A stretch of 64,000 nt of DNA from Paraclostridium sordellii (GTDB taxonomy: Bacteria > Bacillota > Clostridia > Peptostreptococcales > Peptostreptococcaceae), in assembly GCF_000953675.1 (NCBI RefSeq), contig NZ_LN679998.1:2482102-2546101 (forward strand). Reading direction: 5' to 3'. Shown piece after piece: positions 27,340 to 36,902 of the stretch. Under the pieces are notes generated by a model that saw only the letters and a program-made list of their open reading frames with translations, was not told the DNA's origin and did no database searches. A program made the position numbers and the translations under genes. The stretch's first letter is position 1. The number at the start of each line of letters is the position of its first letter.

Positions 27340-27529
27340 TTTTTGATTTTTTTAATTATATTATTATAAATCATTAAAAGATATTAATCAATGTTTATTT
27401 ACTTATCTTATATAATTATTTTTATATTGAAATATTTTTATATGCTTTAACAATAAATAATACACTTAAGTTTTTGAATTATTAAATATAATGTTTATTT
27501 ATATCAATTCCTATGTAAGTAAAAAATCT

Positions 27530-28333
27530 CTAATAACTATTATATATACTTTTTCTTATTTTCTGTGTATATACTTTATCTAATTGTTCTAATTTCTCAC
27601 AAATTTCTTCTAGTACTATCAATTGAGAAGTTTGAGTGATTAAAGACGTTCCCTGAGCTAAAACATCCTTACTAGCTGTCAATAATGTATAATCGCTTAA
27701 ATCAGAAATTTTAGATGGTCTATAATTTGTTATACCAATTATAGTAGCCCCTCTATTTTTTGCTATTTCTAAATGCTTAATAGTATCAATAGTCTTTCCG
27801 GATACTGAAAGACCTATTACAACATCATTTTCTTTAATTAAATTTGCTTTTATAAGTTCTATATGATTATCACTAAATGCAAATGTATTATAACCCATAA
27901 AAGATAACCTTATCTCGGCAGCTTTAGCTGATAAATTCGATAACCCAAGTCCAAATATGTATATATTATTTGCATTTTTTATAACTTTTGCTACATTTAA
28001 TAACGTCTCATCATCATGAAGCGCTATAGTATGTTCTAGCATAGTTTGTATACTCTCATAGGTTTTATTTTTAGCTTCTCTTTTATTATTTTCACTTTTA
28101 TTTTCAATTATTTCTATAATATCTTTTTTAAATTCATAATATCCACTATAACCTATTTTTTTTGCAAATCTAAATATAGTAGCTTCTCCAACTCCACATT
28201 TTTTAGCTACATCAGTTACAGAAACGTAAGCAATATGCTTCATATTTTCTATTGTATAAGTTGCTACTTTCTGTTCTGATTTTGTAAGAGATGAATAAGC
28301 GCTTTTTATTTGTGTTATTAAATCTACTTCCAC
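27530..28333 (-). CDS. RpiR/MurR family transcriptional regulator
   Basis: 267 aa: N-terminal HTH_6 domain (residues ~3-77; SEQKVATYTIEN, ATIFRFAKKIGYSGYYEFK) and a C-terminal SIS sugar-isomerase domain (IYIFGLGLSNLSAKAAE, DVVIGLSVSGKTIDTIKHL, GATIIGITN). Such regulators sense phosphosugars. No sugar-catabolic gene is directly adjacent, so its target is not visible here. Confidence 0.9.
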   Translation of the reverse strand: MEVDLITQIKSAYSSLTKSEQKVATYTIENMKHIAYVSVTDVAKKCGVGEATIFRFAKKIGYSGYYEFKKDIIEIIENKSENNKREAKNKTYESIQTMLEHTIALHDDETLLNVAKVIKNANNIYIFGLGLSNLSAKAAEIRLSFMGYNTFAFSDNHIELIKANLIKENDVVIGLSVSGKTIDTIKHLEIAKNRGATIIGITNYRPSKISDLSDYTLLTASKDVLAQGTSLITQTSQLIVLEEICEKLEQLDKVYTQKIRKSIYNSY

Positions 28334-28473
28334 TAAATTTCTCTCCCTCTATTTTTATATAAAAATTTTATATAAAATATTTATGATGTCTTAATTATAG
28401 CATTAGTTCAATTTAGCATCAATAATAGTATATTTAATACTTCACCTTTGAATTTATTTATCTTTTTGCTATT

Positions 28474-28971
28474 TTATAAACCTGTTTCTTCCGTAAATTC
28501 TGATGAATTTATGTCTTGATCTAATGGTATTTCTTCTGGAGTTTCTACGATTGGTGGTTCTGGCGTCGGTAATTCTTCAGTTGGTAGTTCTTCTTCAGTT
28601 GGTGAATCTATTGGTTTCGAAACTATTGGTTCTTTTGATTCTTCATGAATAACTTGTGGTTTTATAGTTGATGTATTATTAAACATGCTTGGCTGTGTAT
28701 TAGATTTCACTTGGGAATTAGTTATATTTGTATAACTACCATTTTTTACTTTTAAATTTTTAATATCTTTTTCAAGAACAATATCTTCTTTTAATTCAGT
28801 TTTGTTTTCTTTTTCATCATTCATATCATAGTTCTTTATATTTTCTCTTGAAGCTATCTTAGTGTAATTCTCATCAGCTAATACTATCGGTCCTTGAGAT
28901 AATGTAAAACTAGTTACTAAAGTAGTTGTTAGTATGGTTGAAACTACTATAACTTTACTTTCTTTTTTCAT
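28474..28971 (-). CDS. Secreted acidic Pro/Glu-rich protein
   Basis: 165 aa. Signal peptide about 1-32 (cleavage after VLA), a polar Lys/Asn/Glu region, and a C-terminal ~45 residues of Pro-Glu-Glu-Leu-Pro repeats (PTEEELPTEELPTPEPP). No LPXTG or other anchor is seen. Likely an extracellular or wall-associated disordered protein; no family recognised. Confidence 0.65.
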   Translation of the reverse strand: MKKESKVIVVSTILTTTLVTSFTLSQGPIVLADENYTKIASRENIKNYDMNDEKENKTELKEDIVLEKDIKNLKVKNGSYTNITNSQVKSNTQPSMFNNTSTIKPQVIHEESKEPIVSKPIDSPTEEELPTEELPTPEPPIVETPEEIPLDQDINSSEFTEETGL

Positions 28972-29156
28972 TTGTTTACTCCTTTTTAATTTTTTTATAT
29001 GTATTCCATTAGTTATATATATTTTCCTCTAGTTAAATTATTTCATATTTTTTAAAATTCAAAATTTTTTATATGATTTTGTATTTTTATTTCAAAATAG
29101 ATAAATTTACTTGTAATTCTATGGTTATTTTAAAAATTTTTTTATTTTTTGACTTT

Positions 29157-29184
29157 TTGATATATCCTTGGTTAGCTTTATAAA
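29157..29184 (+). promoter_or_regulatory. Putative promoter for small membrane protein genes
   Basis: TTGATA (29157-29162), 16-nt spacer, TATAAA (29179-29184), about 75 bases before the ATG at 29261. The flanking 28972-29156 is AT-rich with nothing else recognisable. Confidence 0.5.
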
Positions 29185-29260
29185 TTATGATATTATTTAC
29201 AGATATGCGCTTATATGTATTAGGTTTTGGGGTTAAAGTCTTTTAAAAAGGGGGGATTTT

Positions 29261-29431
29261 ATGTTGAAACATAAAAAAAATTATAGACTTTTATTTTGGT
29301 TTTTATCTGGAGTTATATGTGCTGTTTTGGGATATTTTCTAAATTCTATGGCTGTATCTTCTACACTTTATATGGCGTGTTTTATTGCTATTTTAATTTT
29401 TTTAGGAATTAAATTTTCAATTATAAAGTAA
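29261..29431 (+). CDS. 56-aa two-helix membrane protein
   Basis: ATG 29261 after AAAAAGGGGGGA. Two hydrophobic segments (LLFWFLSGVICAVLGYF and LYMACFIAILIFLGI) joined by a short loop. Its pattern FxLSGxICxxxGxxL...LY matches the 61-aa protein downstream, so the two are paralogues. Function unknown. Confidence 0.68.
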   Translation: MLKHKKNYRLLFWFLSGVICAVLGYFLNSMAVSSTLYMACFIAILIFLGIKFSIIK

Positions 29432-29481
29432 TTTATGCAATTTATCCTACTTAGATTGGTTAGATATTAAATTTATGTTAA

Positions 29482-29517
29482 TATATATATGTAGTTATTA
29501 ATAACTACATATATATA
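29482..29517. repeat. 36-bp perfect palindrome
   Basis: A perfect, loopless palindrome centred on TTAA between positions 29499 and 29500 (core GTAGTTATT / AATAACTAC plus 9-bp AT arms). It lies between the two paralogous small genes and could be an operator, processing site or weak terminator. Confidence 0.7.
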
Positions 29518-29558
29518 CTTCCTATGATTTATAAATTTTAAAGGGGGGTCTTTTAACA

Positions 29559-29744
29559 ATGGATCGGTTGAGAAGAAGTTATAATATGGTTATGTTCCTA
29601 CTTTCAGGACTAATCTGTGGTATATCTGGTGGTTTATTAGATATGCCTATATTAACTCCTGTGCTTTATACAGGCTCTGCTTTCTTTGGGCTTGCATTCT
29701 CAGGGTTAGCTCTTTCTTCAATTGAAAAAGGTTTAAGCAATTAG
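29559..29744 (+). CDS. 61-aa two-helix membrane protein, paralogue of 29261 gene
   Basis: ATG 29559 with AAAGGGGGGT upstream. Two hydrophobic segments (MVMFLLSGLICGISGGLL and LYTGSAFFGLAFSGLAL). Shares the LSG-L/V-IC-x3-G-x2-L signature and LY-x spacing with the preceding 56-aa protein. A terminator follows. No function recognised. Confidence 0.7.
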   Translation: MDRLRRSYNMVMFLLSGLICGISGGLLDMPILTPVLYTGSAFFGLAFSGLALSSIEKGLSN

Positions 29745-29754
29745 AATTAAGATT

Positions 29755-29787
29755 AAAAAAGCTAAATCAAATTTGATTTAGCTTTTT
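29755..29787. terminator. Bidirectional palindromic terminator
   Basis: AAAAAAGCTAAATCAAATTTGATTTAGCTTTTT is a near-perfect palindrome; it lies between stops at 29744 and 29794. Confidence 0.85.
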
Positions 29788-29793
29788 CCATTT

Positions 29794-30210
29794 CTACTTT
29801 TTTAAATTATAATCATGCCAATTTCCATTTTTAATATATATAGTCTCATTATCTTTAAGAAACTTATCATTTTTAAATATATATACATTAATTTTTTCAA
29901 TAGTTCCATCTTCATAATATACATCTCTTACTTCTCGAGTATACATTATTTCATCACTTCCATCAAAATACCTCTCTAAGTAATCTACTTCCTTTAAAGT
30001 AGTTCCGTTTTCATCATCTTTAATTTCAATTACTTGTCCATAAACTTTATCTTTACCATCTATAACAGCAGGACACTTTTTAGAAGGCAAGTGATACATA
30101 CAACCTTCAATATATGCCTTTTTATGTGATAAGGCCTTATGCTTTAAGTATTTATCATAATTATGATAACCTTTCATTAAGGTCCCGTATACAAACATTT
30201 TACACTTCAT
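29794..30210 (-). CDS. Gamma-glutamylcyclotransferase-like (AIG2/GGCT fold) protein
   Basis: 138 aa with the family's VYGTLMKGYHN start, VYGQVIEI, and VDYLERY carrying the putative catalytic Glu79. The fold converts gamma-glutamyl amides or amines to 5-oxoproline in characterised members. Last gene of the pcp operon, 4 bases after the DUF979 gene, which supports a role in 5-oxoproline chemistry. Exact substrate unknown. Confidence 0.82.
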   Translation of the reverse strand: MKCKMFVYGTLMKGYHNYDKYLKHKALSHKKAYIEGCMYHLPSKKCPAVIDGKDKVYGQVIEIKDDENGTTLKEVDYLERYFDGSDEIMYTREVRDVYYEDGTIEKINVYIFKNDKFLKDNETIYIKNGNWHDYNLKK

Positions 30211-30214
30211 TTTT

Positions 30215-31135
30215 CTACCCCATAACTCTCATTAATATTATTTGAGCAACTAACATAACTAAGGCTATTGGTAATTGCTTTTTTATAACTCCATATTTAT
30301 CTTTCATTTCGAGAATCGCTACTGGTACTATATTAAAGTTCGCAGCCATAGGGGTCATTAATGTTCCGCAATACCCACTTGTTAGTCCAATCATACCTAC
30401 AACATTTGGATCTAGACCATATGCTAATATAAATGGTATTCCTATTCCTATAGTTATTACAGAAAAGGCCGCAAATGCATTTCCCATTATCATAGTAAAT
30501 AGAGCCATAGCTACTGCATATATTATTATTGCTACAGTTATATTTCCTTCTGGTACTACATTACTTACCATTCCTGCTATAACATCTCCTACTCCAGCTG
30601 CTGCAAATATAGCTCCTAAAGAAGCTAAAAGTTGAGGTAAAATCGATAAAGGTCCAACTGATTCTAATAATTTTTTCCCTTCCGTTGGGATTGAAGTTAA
30701 TTTGTCCTTAGACATTATCAATATTATTATAGCTGAAACTAATATACCAAATCCCATTCCAACTAAAGCTCCCAATTCAGGTAATGCAATTCCAAATATC
30801 AATGCTAAAACTCCCATTGATAATGCTGGTATAAATATTTTATTACCTATTTTATCAGCCATTTTTCTTTTATACTCTTCTGGTACTACTTTGTTTATTC
30901 CTGGTGCAACCTTATTAAGTATAGGTGGTATAGTCATTAAAACTACTAGTACTCCTGATATTTCACTTGGTATAAAATTACCAAGTCCTAAAACTGCAGC
31001 TAGGGAAAACCAGAATACAGCTGTTCCTACTTTATTCTTTTGTCCCTCATCTTTTAAAGCTCTAAACCCTACATATGCAGCCATTAAAGCACATGCTATA
31101 TAAATAATTTCCATTATAATATCTTTAGTAGTCAT
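30215..31135 (-). CDS. DUF979 family membrane protein
   Basis: 306 aa with about nine hydrophobic helices and typical DUF979 segments (PILNKVAPGINKVVPEEY, MGNAFAAFSVITIGIGIPF, GYCGTLMTPMAANFNIVP). DUF969/DUF979 pairs are known to cluster with pcp and 5-oxoprolinase genes and have been proposed to form a 5-oxoproline transporter. Its ATG overlaps the DUF969 stop (TAATG). Confidence 0.88.
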   Translation of the reverse strand: MTTKDIIMEIIYIACALMAAYVGFRALKDEGQKNKVGTAVFWFSLAAVLGLGNFIPSEISGVLVVLMTIPPILNKVAPGINKVVPEEYKRKMADKIGNKIFIPALSMGVLALIFGIALPELGALVGMGFGILVSAIIILIMSKDKLTSIPTEGKKLLESVGPLSILPQLLASLGAIFAAAGVGDVIAGMVSNVVPEGNITVAIIIYAVAMALFTMIMGNAFAAFSVITIGIGIPFILAYGLDPNVVGMIGLTSGYCGTLMTPMAANFNIVPVAILEMKDKYGVIKKQLPIALVMLVAQIILMRVMG

Positions 31136-31818
31136 TAACTTTTAACACCTGCCTTTTTCTTATACTTTTTCATAATTTTTTTATCTATTATCATAAAGTA
31201 TATTCCTGATACTATTACTGCAATTAAAAATACTGGCATCTCAGCTTTTACAGCTGATACAGGATCAATTTTATAGTTAAATGGTTCTAACGTACTCTTT
31301 ACTAGTAAAACTCCTGACCCTGCTATAAATAAAACTTGTCCGAAGAACCAACTTATATTTTCTGCTGCACTATTCATTGCTTTTATCGTATCTTTATCTT
31401 CTTCATCTAACTTCTTACCATGCTTTTCAACTGAAGCTTCTGCCATAGGACATATAACTGGTCTTATAAATCCTGCAACTCCTCCAAAACTTACATTAAA
31501 TGCAGCTAAGGCTCCTCTTATAATCGTATACCCTATTGCAATTAATCCAGGAGTAGCTTTTTGCATTTTTGCTATTAAATCTCCTGCAACCTGCTTTAAA
31601 CCATTCTTTTCTAAAACACCTACAACGGGAAGTGTTATTATAAACATTGCCATGTATCTATTAGCTACAAATGTTTCTCCAAGAGTTGATAAAATTTCTG
31701 GTATTGTCATTCCACCTACCAAACCAGTTACTACACCAGCAGCCATAACTATTGCTATAGCATTTAGTCTAAGTGCAAATCCTACAACTATAATCAAAAT
31801 TCCGATTAATTTAATCAT
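31135..31818 (-). CDS. DUF969 family membrane protein
   Basis: 227 aa with about six helices and DUF969 motifs (LVGGMTIPEILSTLGETF, VVGVLEKNGLKQVA, GVAGFIRPVICPMAEASVEKHGKKLDEED). Predicted partner of DUF979 in a transport complex for pyroglutamate or related compounds; this is inference from conserved linkage. SD AGGAGG lies 6 nt before ATG 31818, 15 bases after the M14 stop. Confidence 0.88.
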   Translation of the reverse strand: MIKLIGILIIVVGFALRLNAIAIVMAAGVVTGLVGGMTIPEILSTLGETFVANRYMAMFIITLPVVGVLEKNGLKQVAGDLIAKMQKATPGLIAIGYTIIRGALAAFNVSFGGVAGFIRPVICPMAEASVEKHGKKLDEEDKDTIKAMNSAAENISWFFGQVLFIAGSGVLLVKSTLEPFNYKIDPVSAVKAEMPVFLIAVIVSGIYFMIIDKKIMKKYKKKAGVKS

Positions 31819-31833
31819 ATATTCCTCCTTAAC

Positions 31834-34800
31834 CTAGTTTTTATTAACTTTTATTGGTCTAATTCGTACATCTTTTAATATTATTTCATTTTTTATTTTT
31901 ACAACTTTTCTACTTCGATCAAAACTTGAGTTATACATCATATGTATAGTTGCTATATCTGATAAATTATGAGTTTTACTACATAATTTTAGATATTTTC
32001 CTTGAGCTGTTTCATCTGAAACTTCAGTTGTCCAATCAAGTGCAGTTATCCAAGGATATCTATGAGATACATGCCAAGAATTTTCATTAACTTTATACGG
32101 TATCCAATAATAAATTAAATCTTTATAATAATTTGCCGGAAACAACTTAGGCATCCATTGATGTGCATATTTTTCAAATCTATTTTGCCAATCCTTATTC
32201 CATATAGTAATTTCTTTATCTTTATTTATATAATCACTTACTACATCTTGAATTGCACTGCTTAATAATTTATTTTCTGGATATCTATCATCATCTAGGT
32301 ACCAAAAATACCCATAAAACAATGCTCTTGGTAACCAAAATCCTTTAAACCAAGGTGATGTATATCCAGAAAACTGTTGATCCCATTCATGTTTTGGAAC
32401 TCCATGATTGTCAACTAATATATCTGGCAACCATTTATACCAAAGATTTGTCAGTGCCTTACTTTCTGTATATTTACTATCTTCTTTAAAATAATCTCTT
32501 GCAAATTCTTTACCTACACTGTTAAACCTAGCTATATGAAATTGCCATTCTGGATTATCCTTTTGTAGTTCATAGTGAATATATCCTCCATCTACATTTT
32601 CAAAAGGAATCATCACTATACTTAATTTGTCTAAATATTTCTTATAATCTTTTTGAGTAAGAATTTGTTTAATTAATAAAAATGCAGAATTCGTACTAGA
32701 TACTTCATTTGCATGATGCCTATTGTTTATCTGGAATACAGGTTTATTATTTATAAGTTTATTTCTAGATACTAGGCTTGATTTATATTCTTTTGTAATT
32801 TCAATAGCATAAATATCTCTTCCTTGATAAGATTTTGATGCTCTAAAAATATTAACTCCTTTTACCTGTTTTAATTTATCTATAATCTGTATATATTTTT
32901 CATATCCAATCACTTCATCTTGTGGTATATCTATATCCTCTATCTCAATATATTCCTCAACCTTTTTATATTTGTTTTTATTCTCAATATAAAACTCTTT
33001 ATCTCCGTATCTAATAACTAGGTTATTAAATGCATAGCTCTCATTTTGAATTTTTTTTCTTATTTTTTCGATATCAACTTCTTCTTCCATTGATAAATTT
33101 TTAGATATCTCTAAATCTACATAAACTTTATCTATTTCCCCATTTTTTATATAAAGTTCATTTATAAATAAATTTAAATCTAAACACACATAATCATTTA
33201 AATCATTTGACTCTAATGTAGCTTTTAAGTATGTACCTTGTCCATTCCTTTTATTTATGATAGGAAGTATTAACCCTGGTTCATCTAGTGCCTCTTTAAC
33301 TGTCTTTATTCCTAAAGTCTTAAAAAAGTCTAATCCCGCAAAATATAAATCCTCATGAAGTGCACTTAGTGTAGATATTATATCTTCTCTTACATTTAGC
33401 TTATAATCTGGCTCACTTGTTAATATATCTAGCTTTAAAGTGTTAAAAAATGGTTGTTTGTCTTTAGTTGGATTATTGTTTGTCTTTTCTAATATATAAT
33501 CTTTACACTCTACAAGTATTTCTTCCTGATATGTATCCCATATTTTTTCCACATCCGTTTTAACGTTTTCATCAATTATAGTTTTATTATTAATCTTTAC
33601 ATTAATTAAGCCTGTATTTGGATGTACTTTTCCAATCCCTACAAATTCACTTAAATACGGTCTTTGTGAATATTCAACATCAAAAGTTTCTCTTAAGATA
33701 ATATTATTTTGTTTATCATAAACTAGAAATTCATAACTATATTCCTTATCTTCTAAAATCTTAAAGTTTATATAATCTCTTGAAATTCCAATTTCTTCTT
33801 CAATCAAATCATCTACTGGAAACAATTCTTGAACTAATCTTATTGGTAAATCAAAATGTTTATCAGGATTATCATCTCTAGATGCATCTATATTAGGTAT
33901 AGCTCCATCCTCATCACCCCATTTTGTCTTTCCATCTGGCAAAAATGGTTTGAATTTTATATCTATACTACCTATAGAATTTATATCTATATTAGATTTT
34001 ATATTTGGAATTATTTCTTCCATTATCCAACTTAAACCCTGTTTATATGAACATAAAACACTGCATCTTAATAGCTTAGCACCCTTTTTTTCTATTTGTT
34101 CTTTTATATAAAACTTTAATTCTTCTCTTATTTGTTGTTCTTCACTTACTAAAATTTTTATTTCTATCTCATCATCTTTTTTTATTTTATTTATAATTTT
34201 ATCGTTTAGTATAGATTTAATCTCATCAACTTCCCATTTAAAATTGAATTCTTTTTCAAAAACTTTTATATTACTAGATTTATTTCCCTTTTTAAGTAAA
34301 CGCTTCAGATCTTCTTTAAAATCTTTTAAACTAACCTCATTAGGTTTTATAAAGTATTCATAGTTTTTGCAAAAAAATTCTGAAGTTTTGATTATATCTT
34401 CTTCTTCTGCACCTATTATCAAAGACTTATTTTCTTTTTTAAATATTATATTTGAATCATTAAATTTTACATTTCCCTCTAAAAAATTTTTCCCAATATA
34501 TATTTTTAATTTATCGTTATCTGAGTCTAAATTTTCTTCCGTTAATGCTATATTTAAATTACATCCAACACTATTAAATCCTAGTATAGTAGATATATTA
34601 CAAGCTGCTAAAACTTCATTATCACTAGGGTTTTTAGATACTACTATTTGAGAATTTATATAATCTGGTAAAAAATCATTATCTGTATCAATTAATAGAC
34701 CTTTTTTTATATCATTTATACAGCTTAAATCTTCATAGTTGTATATGTCTGCTTTTTGCTCTATTATATTTTCAATAGATTCTATATCCATAAAATCGAT

Positions 34801-35055
34801 TTCCATATCTTTTGTAAATATGTCATACTCATTTACATCTTTATCATCTTCAATAAATTTTACTATTGGTAAATCTATTGCACTACATTCAAATCCAATT
34901 AAACAACATAAGTTTATTGCTTTTATTTTTTCGTCTATACTTGCATTTTTATTTAATACTAGTTTCCCGTTTAACCCATCAATCTCATTAGTTACTTCAT
35001 CTATTTTTAAAAATTTATTTTTAATTAATAAACTTCTCAAATCTTCTATTAGCAT
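31834..35055 (-). CDS. Large M14 family zinc carboxypeptidase-like protein
   Basis: 1073 aa. The last ~330 residues hold the M14 fold: Zn motif HHANE around residue 780, then NHGVPKHEW and a late TTEVSDE that could supply the catalytic Glu. The preceding ~700 residues are largely non-catalytic alpha/beta with no motif I recognise. No signal peptide is visible, so it is cytosolic despite its size. It overlaps the pcp stop by 7 bases. Likely trims peptides entering through, or processed by, this operon. Confidence 0.82.
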   Translation of the reverse strand: MLIEDLRSLLIKNKFLKIDEVTNEIDGLNGKLVLNKNASIDEKIKAINLCCLIGFECSAIDLPIVKFIEDDKDVNEYDIFTKDMEIDFMDIESIENIIEQKADIYNYEDLSCINDIKKGLLIDTDNDFLPDYINSQIVVSKNPSDNEVLAACNISTILGFNSVGCNLNIALTEENLDSDNDKLKIYIGKNFLEGNVKFNDSNIIFKKENKSLIIGAEEEDIIKTSEFFCKNYEYFIKPNEVSLKDFKEDLKRLLKKGNKSSNIKVFEKEFNFKWEVDEIKSILNDKIINKIKKDDEIEIKILVSEEQQIREELKFYIKEQIEKKGAKLLRCSVLCSYKQGLSWIMEEIIPNIKSNIDINSIGSIDIKFKPFLPDGKTKWGDEDGAIPNIDASRDDNPDKHFDLPIRLVQELFPVDDLIEEEIGISRDYINFKILEDKEYSYEFLVYDKQNNIILRETFDVEYSQRPYLSEFVGIGKVHPNTGLINVKINNKTIIDENVKTDVEKIWDTYQEEILVECKDYILEKTNNNPTKDKQPFFNTLKLDILTSEPDYKLNVREDIISTLSALHEDLYFAGLDFFKTLGIKTVKEALDEPGLILPIINKRNGQGTYLKATLESNDLNDYVCLDLNLFINELYIKNGEIDKVYVDLEISKNLSMEEEVDIEKIRKKIQNESYAFNNLVIRYGDKEFYIENKNKYKKVEEYIEIEDIDIPQDEVIGYEKYIQIIDKLKQVKGVNIFRASKSYQGRDIYAIEITKEYKSSLVSRNKLINNKPVFQINNRHHANEVSSTNSAFLLIKQILTQKDYKKYLDKLSIVMIPFENVDGGYIHYELQKDNPEWQFHIARFNSVGKEFARDYFKEDSKYTESKALTNLWYKWLPDILVDNHGVPKHEWDQQFSGYTSPWFKGFWLPRALFYGYFWYLDDDRYPENKLLSSAIQDVVSDYINKDKEITIWNKDWQNRFEKYAHQWMPKLFPANYYKDLIYYWIPYKVNENSWHVSHRYPWITALDWTTEVSDETAQGKYLKLCSKTHNLSDIATIHMMYNSSFDRSRKVVKIKNEIILKDVRIRPIKVNKN

Positions 35056-35690
35056 ATTTCTCCACCACTTATGCTTATATCTTCCTTATATATAGTACAT
35101 GCTTCTATAGCTAGTTCTAATCCTTTTACAATTTCATCTAATGACATGTATGGTATATTTCTTTTGTCTATAACTTGACTTGTTGTATATGGTATATGTA
35201 TAAACCCACCTTTTATATTAGGATATTTTTTATCTATCATATATAAAACTCCATACATTACATGATTACATACAAATGTTCCAGCTGTATATGACACAGA
35301 TGCAGGAACTTCATTTTTTTTCATATGTTCCACCATAGCTTTTACTGGTAAGCTAGTTACATATGCTATTTCTCCATCTTTACGTACAGGCTCATCAGTT
35401 GGTTGATTTCCATCGTTGTCTTTTATTCTGAAATCATCTATATTTATAGCAATTCTCTCTGGCGTAATATCAAATCTTCCCCCAGCTTGGCCTATAGATA
35501 TAACTATATCTGGTTTATGTATTTGAATCGCATCTTCTATAGCTTTTAATGATTTTTCTCTTACCGTAGGTATCGTTAATTTTATTATTTTTGCTCCATT
35601 TATTTCTTCTTTTATTCTTTTAACCGCTTCTTCAGCTGGATTTATACTTTCTCCTCCAAAGGGATCAAACCCTGTTACTAATATTTTCAT
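35049..35690 (-). CDS. pcp: Pyroglutamyl-peptidase I
   Basis: 213 aa C15 cysteine peptidase starting at ATG 35690 (GGGGA at 5 nt); the longer frame from 35744 adds an unrelated hydrophobic tail. [13 protein letters not shown], catalytic Glu78 (TPERIAIN), Cys141 ([10 protein letters not shown]) and His165 (GFIHIPY) are all present. Removes N-terminal pyroglutamate from peptides, yielding 5-oxoproline. First gene of the five-gene operon. Confidence 0.95.
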   Translation of the reverse strand: MKILVTGFDPFGGESINPAEEAVKRIKEEINGAKIIKLTIPTVREKSLKAIEDAIQIHKPDIVISIGQAGGRFDITPERIAINIDDFRIKDNDGNQPTDEPVRKDGEIAYVTSLPVKAMVEHMKKNEVPASVSYTAGTFVCNHVMYGVLYMIDKKYPNIKGGFIHIPYTTSQVIDKRNIPYMSLDEIVKGLELAIEACTIYKEDISISGGEIC

Positions 35691-35830
35691 ATTTTCCCCT
35701 CCTATAAAATTAATTATAAAAAAATATTTATATATATAATACATTTTTCAAAATAATTTGTAAATACTTATTTTTCTTTATTTTCCGACAATTATTATAT
35801 ATTTTTTAAATTTAATTTAAGATTTAAATA

Positions 35831-35872
35831 TAAAAGTAAGCATACATAAATATTTATGCATGCTTACTTTTA
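35831..35872 (-). terminator. Terminator after first TraB/GumN gene
   Basis: TAAAAGTAAGCA-NN-CATAAA pairs with TTTATG-NN-TGCTTACTTTTA; 6 bases 3' of the stop at 35879 on the minus strand. Confidence 0.8.
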
Positions 35873-35878
35873 TCTAAA

Positions 35879-36799
35879 TTAATTATTTAATAAAGTTACT
35901 TTATATCCTATTTCCTCTAAATTTTTCAAAACATTATTATTCCCAAAATAATGCATAGTTCCTAGTGACACTATATATTTTTTATCTTGCCTTGCTAATT
36001 CATCAATTTTTTTAGCTATTTTGATATCTCTATTTTTATATTGTTTATCATAATCAGACTTATCTTTTATGTAAATATTTTTAGATTCATTTTCCATATA
36101 CTTATAATCTCCATTTATATAAGCTTCTGTTGATGATTTCATTGAATCTGTTATTATTTTTAATTCATTTTCATTGTATGTATTTATGAACCTTATTAAA
36201 TCAGAATTTGATTTTTTAAGCAAATCAACTTGCGTATTATTGCTTTCAAGTGATACTATTTGCTTTTTTTCTTCACTAAATCTTTGAGCTAAAAATGTAG
36301 TTAATGTAGTTCCTGTAAGCCCAGCTTTCTCAGATTCTACTTGCTTTACTAAAGATAAAAAACCACTAGGACTTAGGTTCTTTACTTCTTTATACTTTAA
36401 ATTTAAAGTTTTTAAAACTTCATCTAACTTTTTTTGTTCTTCTTTATTTAATAAATCTTTTAACTCTTTATCTTTTAAATATAATTCTTTTTGTTGTTTT
36501 TCTTGTAACTCTTTTACTGTTTTCTTATCTGTGAAATTTATTTCAAGAGCAAGAGCATCTACCTTGTTTAAAACAATTTTCATTTCTTCATTTAGATAGT
36601 CTAAATTGGGCTTAGTAGGTTGATTTGATGCTGTAAGATATATATAATCTTTTCCCTTCTTAGCTTCCCAAATAAATCCTTTAGTTTTAATATTTGCTTT
36701 TTCTGATGTTTGATTTTCACCTTTTAGAGTACATCCTCCTATTAAAGAAAGTGCCATAATAGGCAATATTAATATAGCTATTTTCTTAAAATTTTTCAC
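35879..36799 (-). CDS. TraB/GumN family lipoprotein with degenerate N-terminal motif
   Basis: 306 aa. Lipobox ends LSLIGGC (Cys23). TraB/GumN fold with the C-terminal motif IVSLGTMHYFGNNNVLKNLEEIGYKV. The N-terminal GTMH of the family, present in the neighbour, is replaced here by ASNQ, so one putative catalytic or metal His is missing. Tandem paralogue of the gene at 36903; extracytoplasmic, membrane-tethered. Function uncertain. Confidence 0.82.
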   Translation of the reverse strand: MKNFKKIAILILPIMALSLIGGCTLKGENQTSEKANIKTKGFIWEAKKGKDYIYLTASNQPTKPNLDYLNEEMKIVLNKVDALALEINFTDKKTVKELQEKQQKELYLKDKELKDLLNKEEQKKLDEVLKTLNLKYKEVKNLSPSGFLSLVKQVESEKAGLTGTTLTTFLAQRFSEEKKQIVSLESNNTQVDLLKKSNSDLIRFINTYNENELKIITDSMKSSTEAYINGDYKYMENESKNIYIKDKSDYDKQYKNRDIKIAKKIDELARQDKKYIVSLGTMHYFGNNNVLKNLEEIGYKVTLLNN

Positions 36800-36851
36800 A
36801 AGAAATCCTCCCTTGTTTTTATTGTGTCATTGTTAATTTTATCATGATTTA

Positions 36852-36888
36852 AAATAACCCTTCAAGTTTTAACTTAAAGGGTTATTTA
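36852..36888 (-). terminator. Terminator after second TraB/GumN gene
   Basis: AAATAACCCTT / AAGGGTTATTT stem before the stop at 36903 (minus direction) separates the two paralogues. Confidence 0.75.
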
Positions 36889-36902
36889 TAGTATATACTT
36901 TT

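Noticed and set aside
28972-29260. Hidden gene or riboswitch in this gap
   Set aside because: AT-rich sequence with only a modest promoter; no frame with SD or conserved RNA core seen.
30702-31103. Plus-strand frame of 133 codons inside DUF979
   Set aside because: No SD, repetitive composition, fully antisense to a conserved gene.
34739-35095. Plus-strand frame of 118 codons inside the M14 gene
   Set aside because: Ser/Ile-rich antisense shadow without SD.
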